From: a virus
Direction: 5' to 3' (one strand)
IMG/VR virus record: IMGVR_UViG_3300006734_000044
Location: 1-22,834 of that record
DNA length: 22,834 nucleotides
A program made the translations under genes and the position numbers. Shown one piece after another: positions 14,415-22,193 of this stretch. The notes beneath the pieces were generated by a model. The model was not told where the DNA came from, ran no database searches, and worked only from the letters and a program-made list of their open reading frames with translations. The stretch's first letter is position 1, and each line of letters starts with the position of its first letter.

Positions 14415-15557
14415 TTAATAAGTTAACTCAAGCTGTTTTGTAATTTCATTTTTAATTACTTCTTGACCATGATCATTTAAAACCAAGTGTTTTTTATACT
14501 GAGGTTTTAGCTTAATATCATCTAAACTAAAATCAAAAACGCTACTTTCAAAACCTAAACTTTTATTAAAAAAGTTAAACATTTTCAAAGATATTACCTT
14601 AAATGCAAAAGGTGTTAAAGCTTCATCTTTAATAAGCGTTTCAATTAATTTATTATACCTATAAGGAACATGCAAAGAAATATTATTTTGGAAATGCATA
14701 TAGTTTGAAAATCTTTTTCTTAAACTTCTGACATTAACACTATTCCAATTTGTCGCTTGATTTTTGAATTGATGCGTATAAAAACAAAACATTAAAGCTA
14801 TTTTATCAAATGATTTTTCAATATTACAATTAGCAATTGTTTCCAGAGCGAGAGTAATATCATCAACAGAATTACTCTCAATCATTTTATTTATGTTATC
14901 ATAATTTGATTCATCTATAATATAACTGTCTTCAGTGGTCATAGAACACATATCTAAGTCAAGAATCAAGTTGTCTGATTTACTAATATTGAAAATAAAA
15001 GATTCATCACTTACCGTGTAAAAATAATCATCTGCAAAAGGTAAATCTCCTAAAGTCCCAAGACTATACATACTTAAACCTCTATTGAGACATATAAGAC
15101 AATCTTCATCTAAATCTAATTCTGTTTTTTTAAAATCTTGAATAATCTTAAATATAGATGGTGACCATTTACTTTTGGTCATTTCAATGTATTTTTCAAA
15201 ACTTGATAAATATATTAGTCGTCTATATTCTATAGTTGCAAGACTATTTAAAAATTCCTTAGATACGATTTTATAATCAGCTTTACTTTCAGATCTTGTT
15301 ACTGATAAATTATACTTTTGTTTAAGAAGAGATAGCTTGTTTGTCGGTAATGTAATATTAGGATATCTATAAATAACTTTATTTTTTAAATCGGATGCTT
15401 TAATTTTAATCGTATTTATTTCTATATTATTTTTTTTAATATTTATATTATTTTTCAGTAAATCTTCTTTGCTTAGAATATTAACTTCATTTTTATACAA
15501 TTCTTTTACACATAATAACCCATTATCTGTAAAAATTTTCGCGTTAAAATATTTCAT
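14415..15557 (-). CDS. Unknown 380-residue protein, paralogous to its neighbour
   Basis: Not recognised. A Lys/Asn/Ile-rich protein encoded by very AT-rich DNA. Short segments match the 339-residue neighbour in the same order: SKADYKIV (91-98) against EKADFIIT, SLGTLGD (165-171) against SLGSLDD, and NSVDDITLALETIANCNIEKS (229-249) against YNDDDIKIVSKILPTINLEKN. That last segment also resembles part of the 130-residue protein at 18994-19386. No catalytic motif is seen. The start overlaps the neighbour's stop (ATGA at 15557-15554). The operon context is MoxR ATPase and VWA protein, whose families often act on large multidomain partners. Confidence 0.65.
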   Translation of the reverse strand: MKYFNAKIFTDNGLLCVKELYKNEVNILSKEDLLKNNINIKKNNIEINTIKIKASDLKNKVIYRYPNITLPTNKLSLLKQKYNLSVTRSESKADYKIVSKEFLNSLATIEYRRLIYLSSFEKYIEMTKSKWSPSIFKIIQDFKKTELDLDEDCLICLNRGLSMYSLGTLGDLPFADDYFYTVSDESFIFNISKSDNLILDLDMCSMTTEDSYIIDESNYDNINKMIESNSVDDITLALETIANCNIEKSFDKIALMFCFYTHQFKNQATNWNSVNVRSLRKRFSNYMHFQNNISLHVPYRYNKLIETLIKDEALTPFAFKVISLKMFNFFNKSLGFESSVFDFSLDDIKLKPQYKKHLVLNDHGQEVIKNEITKQLELTY

Positions 15558-16573
15558 TTTAGATATTTTTGAAATTCTGGTATAATAGATACATTAAAAG
15601 TATATAGATTTCTATTATAGATAAGAATATCTTTTCTACAAATAGGCTCTAGGAATTTAAAACTTTCTTTATCTAAAAGATTATCTTTTTCAAGTGTAAA
15701 TATCATATTTTCAGAATTAATCTGAGTATATGGATATTTTTGATTAGATATCCAAAATTGAACGTCTTTATTCCTTTTAAATTTATACATATAATATTCT
15801 ATTTTATTAAATAAAACCCAAAGTAAATGGTGATTTTTTTCTAAATTTATTGTAGGTAAAATTTTACTTACAATTTTAATATCATCATCATTATAACTTT
15901 GAACCATGTTATATATGGAGTCTATAAGTTCTTCTGTTATGTCTTGTGTCATATTAGAAGAAGACATAATAGTATTAACATTAACCACATCTTTTAAAGA
16001 ATTTGTTTCTAAAGCATGTGCTATGTTTAAAGACATTCCTGTAATCATGTATTCATCATCTAAAGAGCCTAAAGAAACAAGGCTTCTTCTAACATTCTTC
16101 ATTGTTGAATCATGTGCAATAATATTCAGATTACTATCTCTTAAAACCTGCGAACAATGTTCATCAGGTGTTATATAATTATAATAGACAAGTTTTGATA
16201 AAAGCAATGTAGATTGAACATAATCACCAGACATTAATTTTTTATGAAAACAATCGTGTGTTATTATAAAATCTGCTTTTTCATAATCATTTACTACAAC
16301 AATACCGTTTCGTTTAAGATTTGCTTTAATTCTTTCTATAGAAACTGGACATTTAGGTAGAATAAAAGCTCTTTTATAATTTTTCCAATTTTGATTGAAA
16401 GTTTCCCTTAAAAGAGTTTCTTTTATATTTTCATAAATACCAGAATTACTTGTACATATTACTTGCTCAACAGTATCTGTCTTAGAAAGTACCCCATATA
16501 CAGGGGCACTTTCTAAACCAAAATACTTTAAAGCATCATCATTAAATTTTTGATAAACTGATTTACTTGTCAT
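15554..16573 (-). CDS. Unknown 339-residue protein in the MoxR-VWA cassette
   Basis: Not recognised. By eye it shares an ordered set of motifs with the 380-residue protein: an LP...LK...KADF region (72-104), LGSLDDEYM (168-176) and the segment YNDDDIKIVSKILPTINLEK (227-246). The N-terminus (VYQKFNDDALKYFGLESAPVYGVLS) has no counterpart in the paralogue. There are no P-loop, metal or membrane motifs. It starts one base after the MoxR-type ATPase stop and overlaps the 380-residue gene by four bases. A substrate or partner of the ATPase is an inference from context. Confidence 0.65.
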   Translation of the reverse strand: MTSKSVYQKFNDDALKYFGLESAPVYGVLSKTDTVEQVICTSNSGIYENIKETLLRETFNQNWKNYKRAFILPKCPVSIERIKANLKRNGIVVVNDYEKADFIITHDCFHKKLMSGDYVQSTLLLSKLVYYNYITPDEHCSQVLRDSNLNIIAHDSTMKNVRRSLVSLGSLDDEYMITGMSLNIAHALETNSLKDVVNVNTIMSSSNMTQDITEELIDSIYNMVQSYNDDDIKIVSKILPTINLEKNHHLLWVLFNKIEYYMYKFKRNKDVQFWISNQKYPYTQINSENMIFTLEKDNLLDKESFKFLEPICRKDILIYNRNLYTFNVSIIPEFQKYLK

Positions 16574-16574
16574 A

Positions 16575-17846
16575 TTATTTCATTGTCATTTTAATGATTT
16601 CAGGATTCATCATCATTTTGTTAAACTTTTGCTTATTACCATTAAAGATTGTACGTACAACTAAATACTTTAAGTCATTGGTAAAATAATCTTTTGTAGA
16701 TAAAGCAATCAAACGATCTGTAATCTTTTGGTTAATTGTATTATCCTTAGAATATACAACAGCATAGTTTGCTAAACGAGTTGCTAAAGTGCATGCAATA
16801 TCAGCTCTGTAGTTATCACCACTACCAATACAAGACTTAAGTTCACCTAAAATGTATGACTCATTATCATGTGTCAAAAGATCTTTAGGAGTAACCAGTT
16901 TGTCAAGTTTGTTATTAATAAATACAGTAAACATGCTTGCAAATGCATCACCAACAGAACCTTCACCAATCATTTGAATCATACTTAAGTTATCTTCAAA
17001 AGATTCAAAGCTGGAAATAGCATTAAAGAAAGTTGTAATTGATCTTGCATTAGTTTCAGTTGTAACCAATTCAGGATGCAATAACAAAAAGTTGATACAA
17101 CGTGAGTCAATTCCTGCTTCTTCTGCCCAACGCGCCCATACATCAATGTCAAACTTCAAGTTTGCAGTAATATAACGTGTCTTTTGCGCAGCATCTATTG
17201 AATTAACCATGTAGTCACCATTATCTGGATTTGATGTCAAGATAATGTGCCAGTCTTTTGGAAGAGACCATGAGATGTAGGTTTGGCGGTCAATTAATTC
17301 CATCACAGCTTGAATAAACCTAACGTCAGCACGGTTCCAGTCATCTAACAATAGTATACCACCATCTTTTTTATCAGCAATCCATTCTGGTGCACAATAA
17401 GACATTCTGTTCTTACCTGTCATTTTATATCCGTTTTTAAGATATTCACTAACAGCAAGTTCATCTACCCATGCACCGACTTTTTTAACTTGATTTCCAG
17501 TGATGTTAGATACATCTGCAGATGCGGCAGCTCTTTGTGCTGCTGTATAATTGATTGTATTTTGAGAATTAGAAGAAATTGCTTGTTCCTTATACATCTG
17601 AAACTGACGTACAGGGAATCCTACCAAATCCCCTAATTCCTCAATCTGTGCTAAGTTTAACTTTACAAAATTTAAATTATGTTCTTTTGCAAGTTCTACT
17701 ACAGTAGACGTTTTACCAATACCAGATTCACCCATTACTTCAATGGCAACTGGTGGTTTACTTTGTGCTTGTAAGAATCTGTTGTTGTTAATAATGTGAT
17801 TTACGAAACCTTTAAGGTCGTCAATGTTTAAATTTACTTGTGCCAT
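16575..17846 (-). CDS. MoxR-type AAA+ ATPase
   Basis: 423 residues. Walker A GESGIGKT (39-46), Walker B ILLLDDWNRAD (164-174), sensor 1 ILTSNPDNGDY (202-212) and a likely arginine finger in AQKTRY (220-225) identify a MoxR/AAA_5 AAA+ ATPase. These hexameric ATPases usually work with a VWA-domain partner as chaperones that insert metals or remodel protein complexes, and the next gene upstream is such a partner (two-base gap). An insert at ~85-125 (Ser/Asn/Ala-rich) lies between Walker A and B. The C-terminus ends in a Met/Lys-rich tail. G+C is noticeably higher than in the two unknown genes that follow. Confidence 0.85.
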   Translation of the reverse strand: MAQVNLNIDDLKGFVNHIINNNRFLQAQSKPPVAIEVMGESGIGKTSTVVELAKEHNLNFVKLNLAQIEELGDLVGFPVRQFQMYKEQAISSNSQNTINYTAAQRAAASADVSNITGNQVKKVGAWVDELAVSEYLKNGYKMTGKNRMSYCAPEWIADKKDGGILLLDDWNRADVRFIQAVMELIDRQTYISWSLPKDWHIILTSNPDNGDYMVNSIDAAQKTRYITANLKFDIDVWARWAEEAGIDSRCINFLLLHPELVTTETNARSITTFFNAISSFESFEDNLSMIQMIGEGSVGDAFASMFTVFINNKLDKLVTPKDLLTHDNESYILGELKSCIGSGDNYRADIACTLATRLANYAVVYSKDNTINQKITDRLIALSTKDYFTNDLKYLVVRTIFNGNKQKFNKMMMNPEIIKMTMK

Positions 17847-17848
17847 AA

Positions 17849-19018
17849 TTAATTTAATTGAATTGTTTTACCGGGTAAATAATCTACCATTCTTGATTTG
17901 CTGCTAAGAACCCATAAAGCATTCTTGGGGCAATCTACTGGAGCAGAGCATTCACCATCTGTTAAATATATAAGAGCAGTATACCGCCCGTGTTTATTAA
18001 AGTGATTAATAACAGGTTGGAAATCAGTACCTCCACGACCTTGGACTTTCCAATCTTTTTTTGGATTAAAATCCTCTATAGAATTTATTTGAGTATCACA
18101 TTGTGCAACTGTAATCTTATGACCAGTTTTATGCATATGATTTAACTCACTCATAAACTCTATCAGTTCTTCATTACTTACAGAACCTGAAGTATCAATA
18201 CCTACAAGAATATGATTCTTATGTTTAATCTTTAAGCCAGGGTTTTCCGTATATCTTTTGTTATACTTTCTCTTTAACTTCTTTGTATAGATAATAGATG
18301 AATTACCAACAAATCTTCTAAGATAACCTCTCCAATCAAACTTTGGTGGTTCAATTGTAAATAGTCTTTTAAAAATATGTGCCAGTTCTCCAGGTAAATG
18401 CCCTTGTCTTTTCTCAGTTTGGTCAGCTGCTTCTTTAAGTTGATGATCAATTTGTTTTTCAATCAACTTCTTTTCAGCTTCAGATAAATTATCAAACTCT
18501 TGCCATGTCTTGTGATCATAAATACTTTCACCATCCATTTGAGAAAGAATGTTATTTAAAGTTTCAGATGTACCATCCTCACGGGCTTGTTGTAAAAGAT
18601 CATAATATACTTTTGTACCTGCTTTTATAGGAAGATTCAATTCCGGAAACTTATCTAGTGTCAGACCTCCTTCAGGTAGATATTCTTTATCTATATATTG
18701 ATTGATCTCAAGATCAGCTGCAATATTGAATAATTTGTGGTCTGGATACATGTCTTTAACAGTCAAGTGACCAAAGGCTATATGAAGAAGCTCATGCTTC
18801 AAAAGACCTATCGTATGATTTTGAGATAAATCACTAACAAAATCAGGATTTATAGAAAGCTCTATACCAATACCGTTTTTACTAACACCAGCTGTCGGTA
18901 TATCTTTTCTATATTTTTTGTTAAGACCTATTGAAAATAAACCATAAAAAGGTTCTGAAAATATCAGTAACTTAGAAGCTTTTGATATTTTGTCTATTGT
19001 GTTTTGGATATTGGCCAT
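17849..19018 (-). CDS. Putative metallopeptidase with VWA-like domain (DUF2201-like)
   Basis: 389 residues. The N-terminal metallopeptidase-like domain has HELLHIAFGH (75-84), i.e. H-E-x-x-H plus H84, then NIAADLEIN with E104, as in the DUF2201 putative zinc peptidase domain. The C-terminal VWA-like domain keeps the metal-site motifs DTSGS (275-279), GGTD (329-332) and TDGE (353-356). Proteins of this type pair with MoxR ATPases. Zinc-dependent proteolysis is likely on motif grounds but unproven. It overlaps the 130-residue gene by 25 bases and precedes the ATPase by two. The linker (~180-260) is strongly charged. Confidence 0.82.
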   Translation of the reverse strand: MANIQNTIDKISKASKLLIFSEPFYGLFSIGLNKKYRKDIPTAGVSKNGIGIELSINPDFVSDLSQNHTIGLLKHELLHIAFGHLTVKDMYPDHKLFNIAADLEINQYIDKEYLPEGGLTLDKFPELNLPIKAGTKVYYDLLQQAREDGTSETLNNILSQMDGESIYDHKTWQEFDNLSEAEKKLIEKQIDHQLKEAADQTEKRQGHLPGELAHIFKRLFTIEPPKFDWRGYLRRFVGNSSIIYTKKLKRKYNKRYTENPGLKIKHKNHILVGIDTSGSVSNEELIEFMSELNHMHKTGHKITVAQCDTQINSIEDFNPKKDWKVQGRGGTDFQPVINHFNKHGRYTALIYLTDGECSAPVDCPKNALWVLSSKSRMVDYLPGKTIQLN

Positions 19019-19386
19019 TTTATTTTTATTGATTGTTCTAATATAGGAACCGATAAATGTGTAAATGAATCAGTCATTAATCGTTCAATAGAATGCTTAA
19101 AGTAATCTTTAAGAATGTTATCTTCTATGAGACTTTCATCATTTGCAATTGTATTATAAATACTATTAAATGAATATTTTATAAAACGAACTGTATTCAT
19201 ATCAAACTCTTCTAAAAACTTATGCTTTTTACTTGAGTTTATGTTTTTATAAAGTAGTGTTATATATATAGTTGCAATATCTAAATTTTTAATATTAGAT
19301 ATTGCAACTTCGTAATCTTCACTACTGCCATTAAGCATACGCTCTAATTCCACTAATTCTTTGACGGAAATTTTTGTTTTAGTCAT
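18994..19386 (-). CDS. Unknown 130-residue helical protein upstream of the VWA gene
   Basis: Not a named family. It is mostly helical. Residues ~21-45 (SSEDYEVAISNIKNLDIATI) and ~63-73 (MNTVRFIKYSF) echo, in the same order, NSVDDITLALETIANCNIEKS and VNVRSLRKRF of the 380-residue protein, so it may be a stand-alone copy of that C-terminal region. It overlaps the DUF6915-like gene by eight bases and the VWA gene by 25, which ties it to the MoxR-VWA cassette. The similarity was judged by eye and is weak. Confidence 0.55.
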   Translation of the reverse strand: MTKTKISVKELVELERMLNGSSEDYEVAISNIKNLDIATIYITLLYKNINSSKKHKFLEEFDMNTVRFIKYSFNSIYNTIANDESLIEDNILKDYFKHSIERLMTDSFTHLSVPILEQSIKIKWPISKTQ

Positions 19387-19726
19387 TTATATTTAAGGTT
19401 TTTTTCATCCAATCCGGACGAGTTTTACTGTTTAAGTGAACTATCCATTCTTTAGCAGAAGGAATGTAATTATTACAATCTTCCTTTACGTGTTGTTCAC
19501 CTATGTATCTTGTGTATACTGTTTTACCATCTGAATTAATAAAACTTTTTCCAAAAATCTTTTCTGCTTCAAAGATTCCTTCAGAATGATGACGGAATAA
19601 CCTATGATTTGAATGACCAAGCCATGCTTTAGTTTCATCAAACCATTCATGAATATGTAAATAATCTTCAGGTTTACCGCCAAACTTTCTTGCAGAACTT
19701 CTAGCATGCAAGTTTGGATGGGCCAT
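19379..19726 (-). CDS. DUF6915-like protein
   Basis: 115 residues. The sequence follows a conserved small-protein family through its length: MAHPNLHARSSARKFGG, DYLHIHEWFDETK, HRLFRHHSEGIFEAEKIFG, TNSDGK-type loop and YIGEQHVKEDC. I recall this as DUF6915. It has many conserved His residues, which hints at metal binding, but no function is known to me. Members occur in phages and other mobile DNA. Its ATG shares one base with the upstream stop (TAATG), a coupled junction. Confidence 0.7.
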   Translation of the reverse strand: MAHPNLHARSSARKFGGKPEDYLHIHEWFDETKAWLGHSNHRLFRHHSEGIFEAEKIFGKSFINSDGKTVYTRYIGEQHVKEDCNNYIPSAKEWIVHLNSKTRPDWMKKTLNIND

Positions 19727-20115
19727 TATATATCAAATATTGATACATCTTCCCAGCTATAGTCATGCGTGGTTCTTTGACTATACTCTACATCAGCTGT
19801 CATTGACTCAAGATTAATATCTATTCTGCCATAACCGCCATCATTATTATACCAATCAGCTCCTTCAATACACTCATCAATTAATTCATAAGATGCATCT
19901 CTCAACTTATTGTATTGTTCAACAGATATATAATCTTTTACTTGTGGTTTATCTTCATGTTGATAGTGACTTATATACTCTGCGCCTGCATAAAATTGTA
20001 GATCATCAACATCACCTGAATCACCAGAACCTGAGAAAGCAATTTCAATTTTTGTTATCCCTTTGTCTTTTAGACCTATTAACAGGGGTAGTATTTCTTG
20101 ATTTAATTTTGCCAT
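19726..20115 (-). CDS. DUF6878-like protein
   Basis: 129 residues from ATG 20115; a TTG at 20130 would add five. The core GITKIEIAFSGSGDSGDVDD and the C-terminal ADWYNNDGGYGRIDINLES, followed by a Y-x-x-R-T strand, match a family I recall as DUF6878, of unknown function. The ATG lies inside the RusA-like gene, giving a 71-base out-of-frame overlap. Because the conserved domain already begins within the overlap (LLIGLKDKGIT), a later start is unlikely. The neighbours are resolvase upstream and DUF6915-like downstream. Confidence 0.68.
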   Translation of the reverse strand: MAKLNQEILPLLIGLKDKGITKIEIAFSGSGDSGDVDDLQFYAGAEYISHYQHEDKPQVKDYISVEQYNKLRDASYELIDECIEGADWYNNDGGYGRIDINLESMTADVEYSQRTTHDYSWEDVSIFDI

Positions 20116-20479
20116 TTGCTTTAATTTCAATTATCACACCTGGATTATCTTTGTCATATTGATAATCATTAAATACTGGTTTAATGTTATCAACATTATC
20201 ATCATTAATCCATCCATGCGTAACCATATCATCTTGTACGGTTTGAGCAGGATTAATATAATCAAACTTATGTTTGGTTCCTCTAATAAAAGTTAGTACG
20301 ATTTTTACAGGAAGCTTATGTTTAGCTAATTCAGCTTTAAAAGCTGCCGCATATTTTAAATAATAAGCTTTAGCATTTTTTCTATAGTTAACTACTGTTT
20401 TACTAGCGATAAAATATTTACCTGTCCATCTACGACCATTTTTAGAGCTAGGAACATTTCCCGGTATAAAAAACTTCAT
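20045..20479 (-). CDS. RusA-type Holliday junction resolvase
   Basis: 144 residues. The N-terminal FIPGNVPSSKNGRR matches the PxPSxNxxxR opening of RusA family endonucleases. The acidic metal-binding residues are seen as KFDYIN (D73), VQDDMV (D83/D84) and INDDNV (D93/D94) before a basic C-terminus. RusA dimers cut four-way junctions made by recombination or replication, which suits the nuclease and Sak4-like genes nearby. The C-terminal ~25 residues (KSRNTTPVNRSKRQRDNKN) are basic and coincide with the overlap with the DUF6878-like gene. The ATG overlaps the primase stop by four bases. Confidence 0.82.
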   Translation of the reverse strand: MKFFIPGNVPSSKNGRRWTGKYFIASKTVVNYRKNAKAYYLKYAAAFKAELAKHKLPVKIVLTFIRGTKHKFDYINPAQTVQDDMVTHGWINDDNVDNIKPVFNDYQYDKDNPGVIIEIKANGKIKSRNTTPVNRSKRQRDNKN

Positions 20480-21453
20480 ATATATAATACTTTTTTAAAA
20501 AGTGGTTTTAAATGCTTATGAGTTTCCTTAAATCCATAATCTTTGGTAGCATCTGATATGTCTTTAGATATACTTAATGAAAATCCATCAATGTTATATT
20601 CTTTTTTATATCGTTCTATTGCATTATGACCTGCATCATCATTATCAAATACAGTTATTACTTTCTTATACTTTGTTTGTAAATTTTTAATGATATAAGG
20701 TTTTATAATTGTATTCTCACTATCTGGTGCTATAACTTCTATATTATAACCAAATCCTTTTAAACACATTGCATCTTTTAAAGAAGAGCAAATGACTAAA
20801 TAAGGTTGGTTATATTTAAGTTGATCAATACCTTGAATATGGGACTTGAGCTTATGGAATTTATGTTTCTTTTTAAAAGGTTGATAGATTTTATAAGGAT
20901 CATTATCAGAATCATAGTAAGCGTATATATACTCACCTTGTATTTTCAGTTTACTGATAGTTCCATTTTCATCTTTAATCATATTATAGTAATCAACAGG
21001 CTTGACATTATATTCTTCAAGCATTTTTTTTCCTATTCTATAACTCAGCCAATAAGAAGAATCTAAACTATTCCATTTTCTTGGATGTATAAAATCCAGT
21101 TCCCATTTATTCTGTGGGTTAAGCTTTATAAGTTCATTTTTATTACTTTTTATAAACGTGTTATAATCATATATTAGTTTATCACATGCTGAAGCATAGT
21201 CTAAATTAAAAAGTTTCATAATCAAAGTAACTTTGTCACCATAATTACCAGTTGAAAAATCTTTAAAAACGTATTGCATTTGATCTTTATTTACATAAAT
21301 GCACATACTTGGTGTTTTTTCAGATCTATTAAATATGGATTTAATCTTTACACTCTGACCTGTTAACGTTTCATTTAGATCTAAATAATACTGGAAAACC
21401 CAATAACTGGGAACTTTGTTAATTTCAACTATTATATTTTTTGTACTAAACAT
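20476..21453 (-). CDS. DnaG-like primase (TOPRIM) with degenerate zinc domain
   Basis: 325 residues. The N-terminal part (~36-95) has the CHC2 zinc-domain layout, with EKTPSM, then FSTGNYGDKVTLI and a helix ASACDKL, but the zinc cysteines are absent. Residues ~217-300 form a TOPRIM domain: LVICSSLKDAM, IAPDSENT and VFDNDDAG (D270, D272, D273). The TOPRIM glutamate position is Ser223. Primases lay RNA primers for replication. Loss of ligands and of the acid suggests divergence or a changed role, although I recall similar SSLKD variants in Bacteroidota phages. It shares its first six residues, MFSTKN, with the upstream gene product and follows a hairpin at 21464-21481. Confidence 0.72.
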   Translation of the reverse strand: MFSTKNIIVEINKVPSYWVFQYYLDLNETLTGQSVKIKSIFNRSEKTPSMCIYVNKDQMQYVFKDFSTGNYGDKVTLIMKLFNLDYASACDKLIYDYNTFIKSNKNELIKLNPQNKWELDFIHPRKWNSLDSSYWLSYRIGKKMLEEYNVKPVDYYNMIKDENGTISKLKIQGEYIYAYYDSDNDPYKIYQPFKKKHKFHKLKSHIQGIDQLKYNQPYLVICSSLKDAMCLKGFGYNIEVIAPDSENTIIKPYIIKNLQTKYKKVITVFDNDDAGHNAIERYKKEYNIDGFSLSISKDISDATKDYGFKETHKHLKPLFKKVLYI

Positions 21454-21459
21454 AAATAA

Positions 21460-21482
21460 AAATGGGGGACTTATAGCCCCCC
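21460..21482 (-). terminator. Candidate terminator or attenuator between SSB-like and primase genes
   Basis: On the minus strand GGGGG (plus 21481-21477), loop CTATAAGT, CCCCC (21468-21464) is followed by ATTTTTATTT up to the primase ATG at 21453. The stem is short (five G-C pairs) but stable, and the T-rich tail suits partial termination. This would give more of the ssDNA-binding candidate than of the primase. Confidence 0.45.
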
Positions 21483-21504
21483 TAAATTTAACAATAAAAT
21501 TCTA

Positions 21505-22170
21505 CTAAAGATCAAAATCAGAACCTGCACTTTCATTTGAAGGTTCAAAATCATTTACTGTTGTAGGTTGTTTCTTAACAAGTTTACGTACATGCTCGTC
21601 ATAGTTAAATGTAAGAAGTCTTCCCGCTGTTGATCCAACTGGTTCTAAAGGTAAACCAGCTTTAGATAAACGTGGCAAATGTAAATCTACATTTATATAA
21701 CCATCGTTATTTTCCCACTCACGACCACCAATACAAGCATTAACGTAGTCAATGTTGGTAAAGATTTGTTTACAAGCATTTGTAAATTGCTCAATTGTAT
21801 TAGCTTCAATCATGTCTACTTCATCTCTTTTACCTGTGACATCTGCCAAGAAAGCAATAGCTTTAACAATTTCTTGATCACGGCTTATTTTTCTACCGTT
21901 ATCAAGAGTAACATCCTTATAAGGATAAGGAGACATTCTAACTCTACCTACCTGACCTTCATAACGAAGTCCGTTAGGATTGTTTGGATCAACCAAAAAG
22001 CCTTGAAATTCTCCGCTAACTGGTTCTGTTTCAACATTTAACGTAATGTTAAATGCTTCTGCATCATAAGGTGTAGGGTCAAAGCTGATGCTGTTGATTT
22101 TTACTTTGTGATTACCAGGTCCAAGTAAAGGACTCACTCTGTTTGTTGATACGTTTTTTGTGCTAAACAT
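21505..22170 (-). CDS. Candidate single-stranded DNA-binding protein
   Basis: 221 residues. The N-terminal ~50 residues are beta-rich (GNHKVKINSISF, then AFNITLNVETEP), consistent with an OB-like fold. The C-terminus ends in a flexible acidic tail, DFEPSNESAGSDFDL, whose SDFDL end resembles the protein-docking tips of SSB proteins. Its place between a Sak4-like ATPase and a primase is where phage SSBs sit. I cannot match a named SSB family, so this rests on tail and context. The alternative is another Sak4-associated protein. A terminator-like hairpin follows the gene, as expected for an abundantly made product. Confidence 0.55.
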   Translation of the reverse strand: MFSTKNVSTNRVSPLLGPGNHKVKINSISFDPTPYDAEAFNITLNVETEPVSGEFQGFLVDPNNPNGLRYEGQVGRVRMSPYPYKDVTLDNGRKISRDQEIVKAIAFLADVTGKRDEVDMIEANTIEQFTNACKQIFTNIDYVNACIGGREWENNDGYINVDLHLPRLSKAGLPLEPVGSTAGRLLTFNYDEHVRKLVKKQPTTVNDFEPSNESAGSDFDL

Positions 22171-22193
22171 TTTTTTGATTTTTAAATTTTAAA

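Noticed and set aside
20806-21066. Plus-strand hydrophobic frame of 86 codons
   Set aside because: Antisense to the primase. The hydrophobic character comes from the complement of Lys/Asn/Asp codons and not from a membrane protein gene.
21766-22041. Plus-strand frame of 91 codons
   Set aside because: Antisense to the SSB-like gene, with no initiation signal and no recognisable domain.
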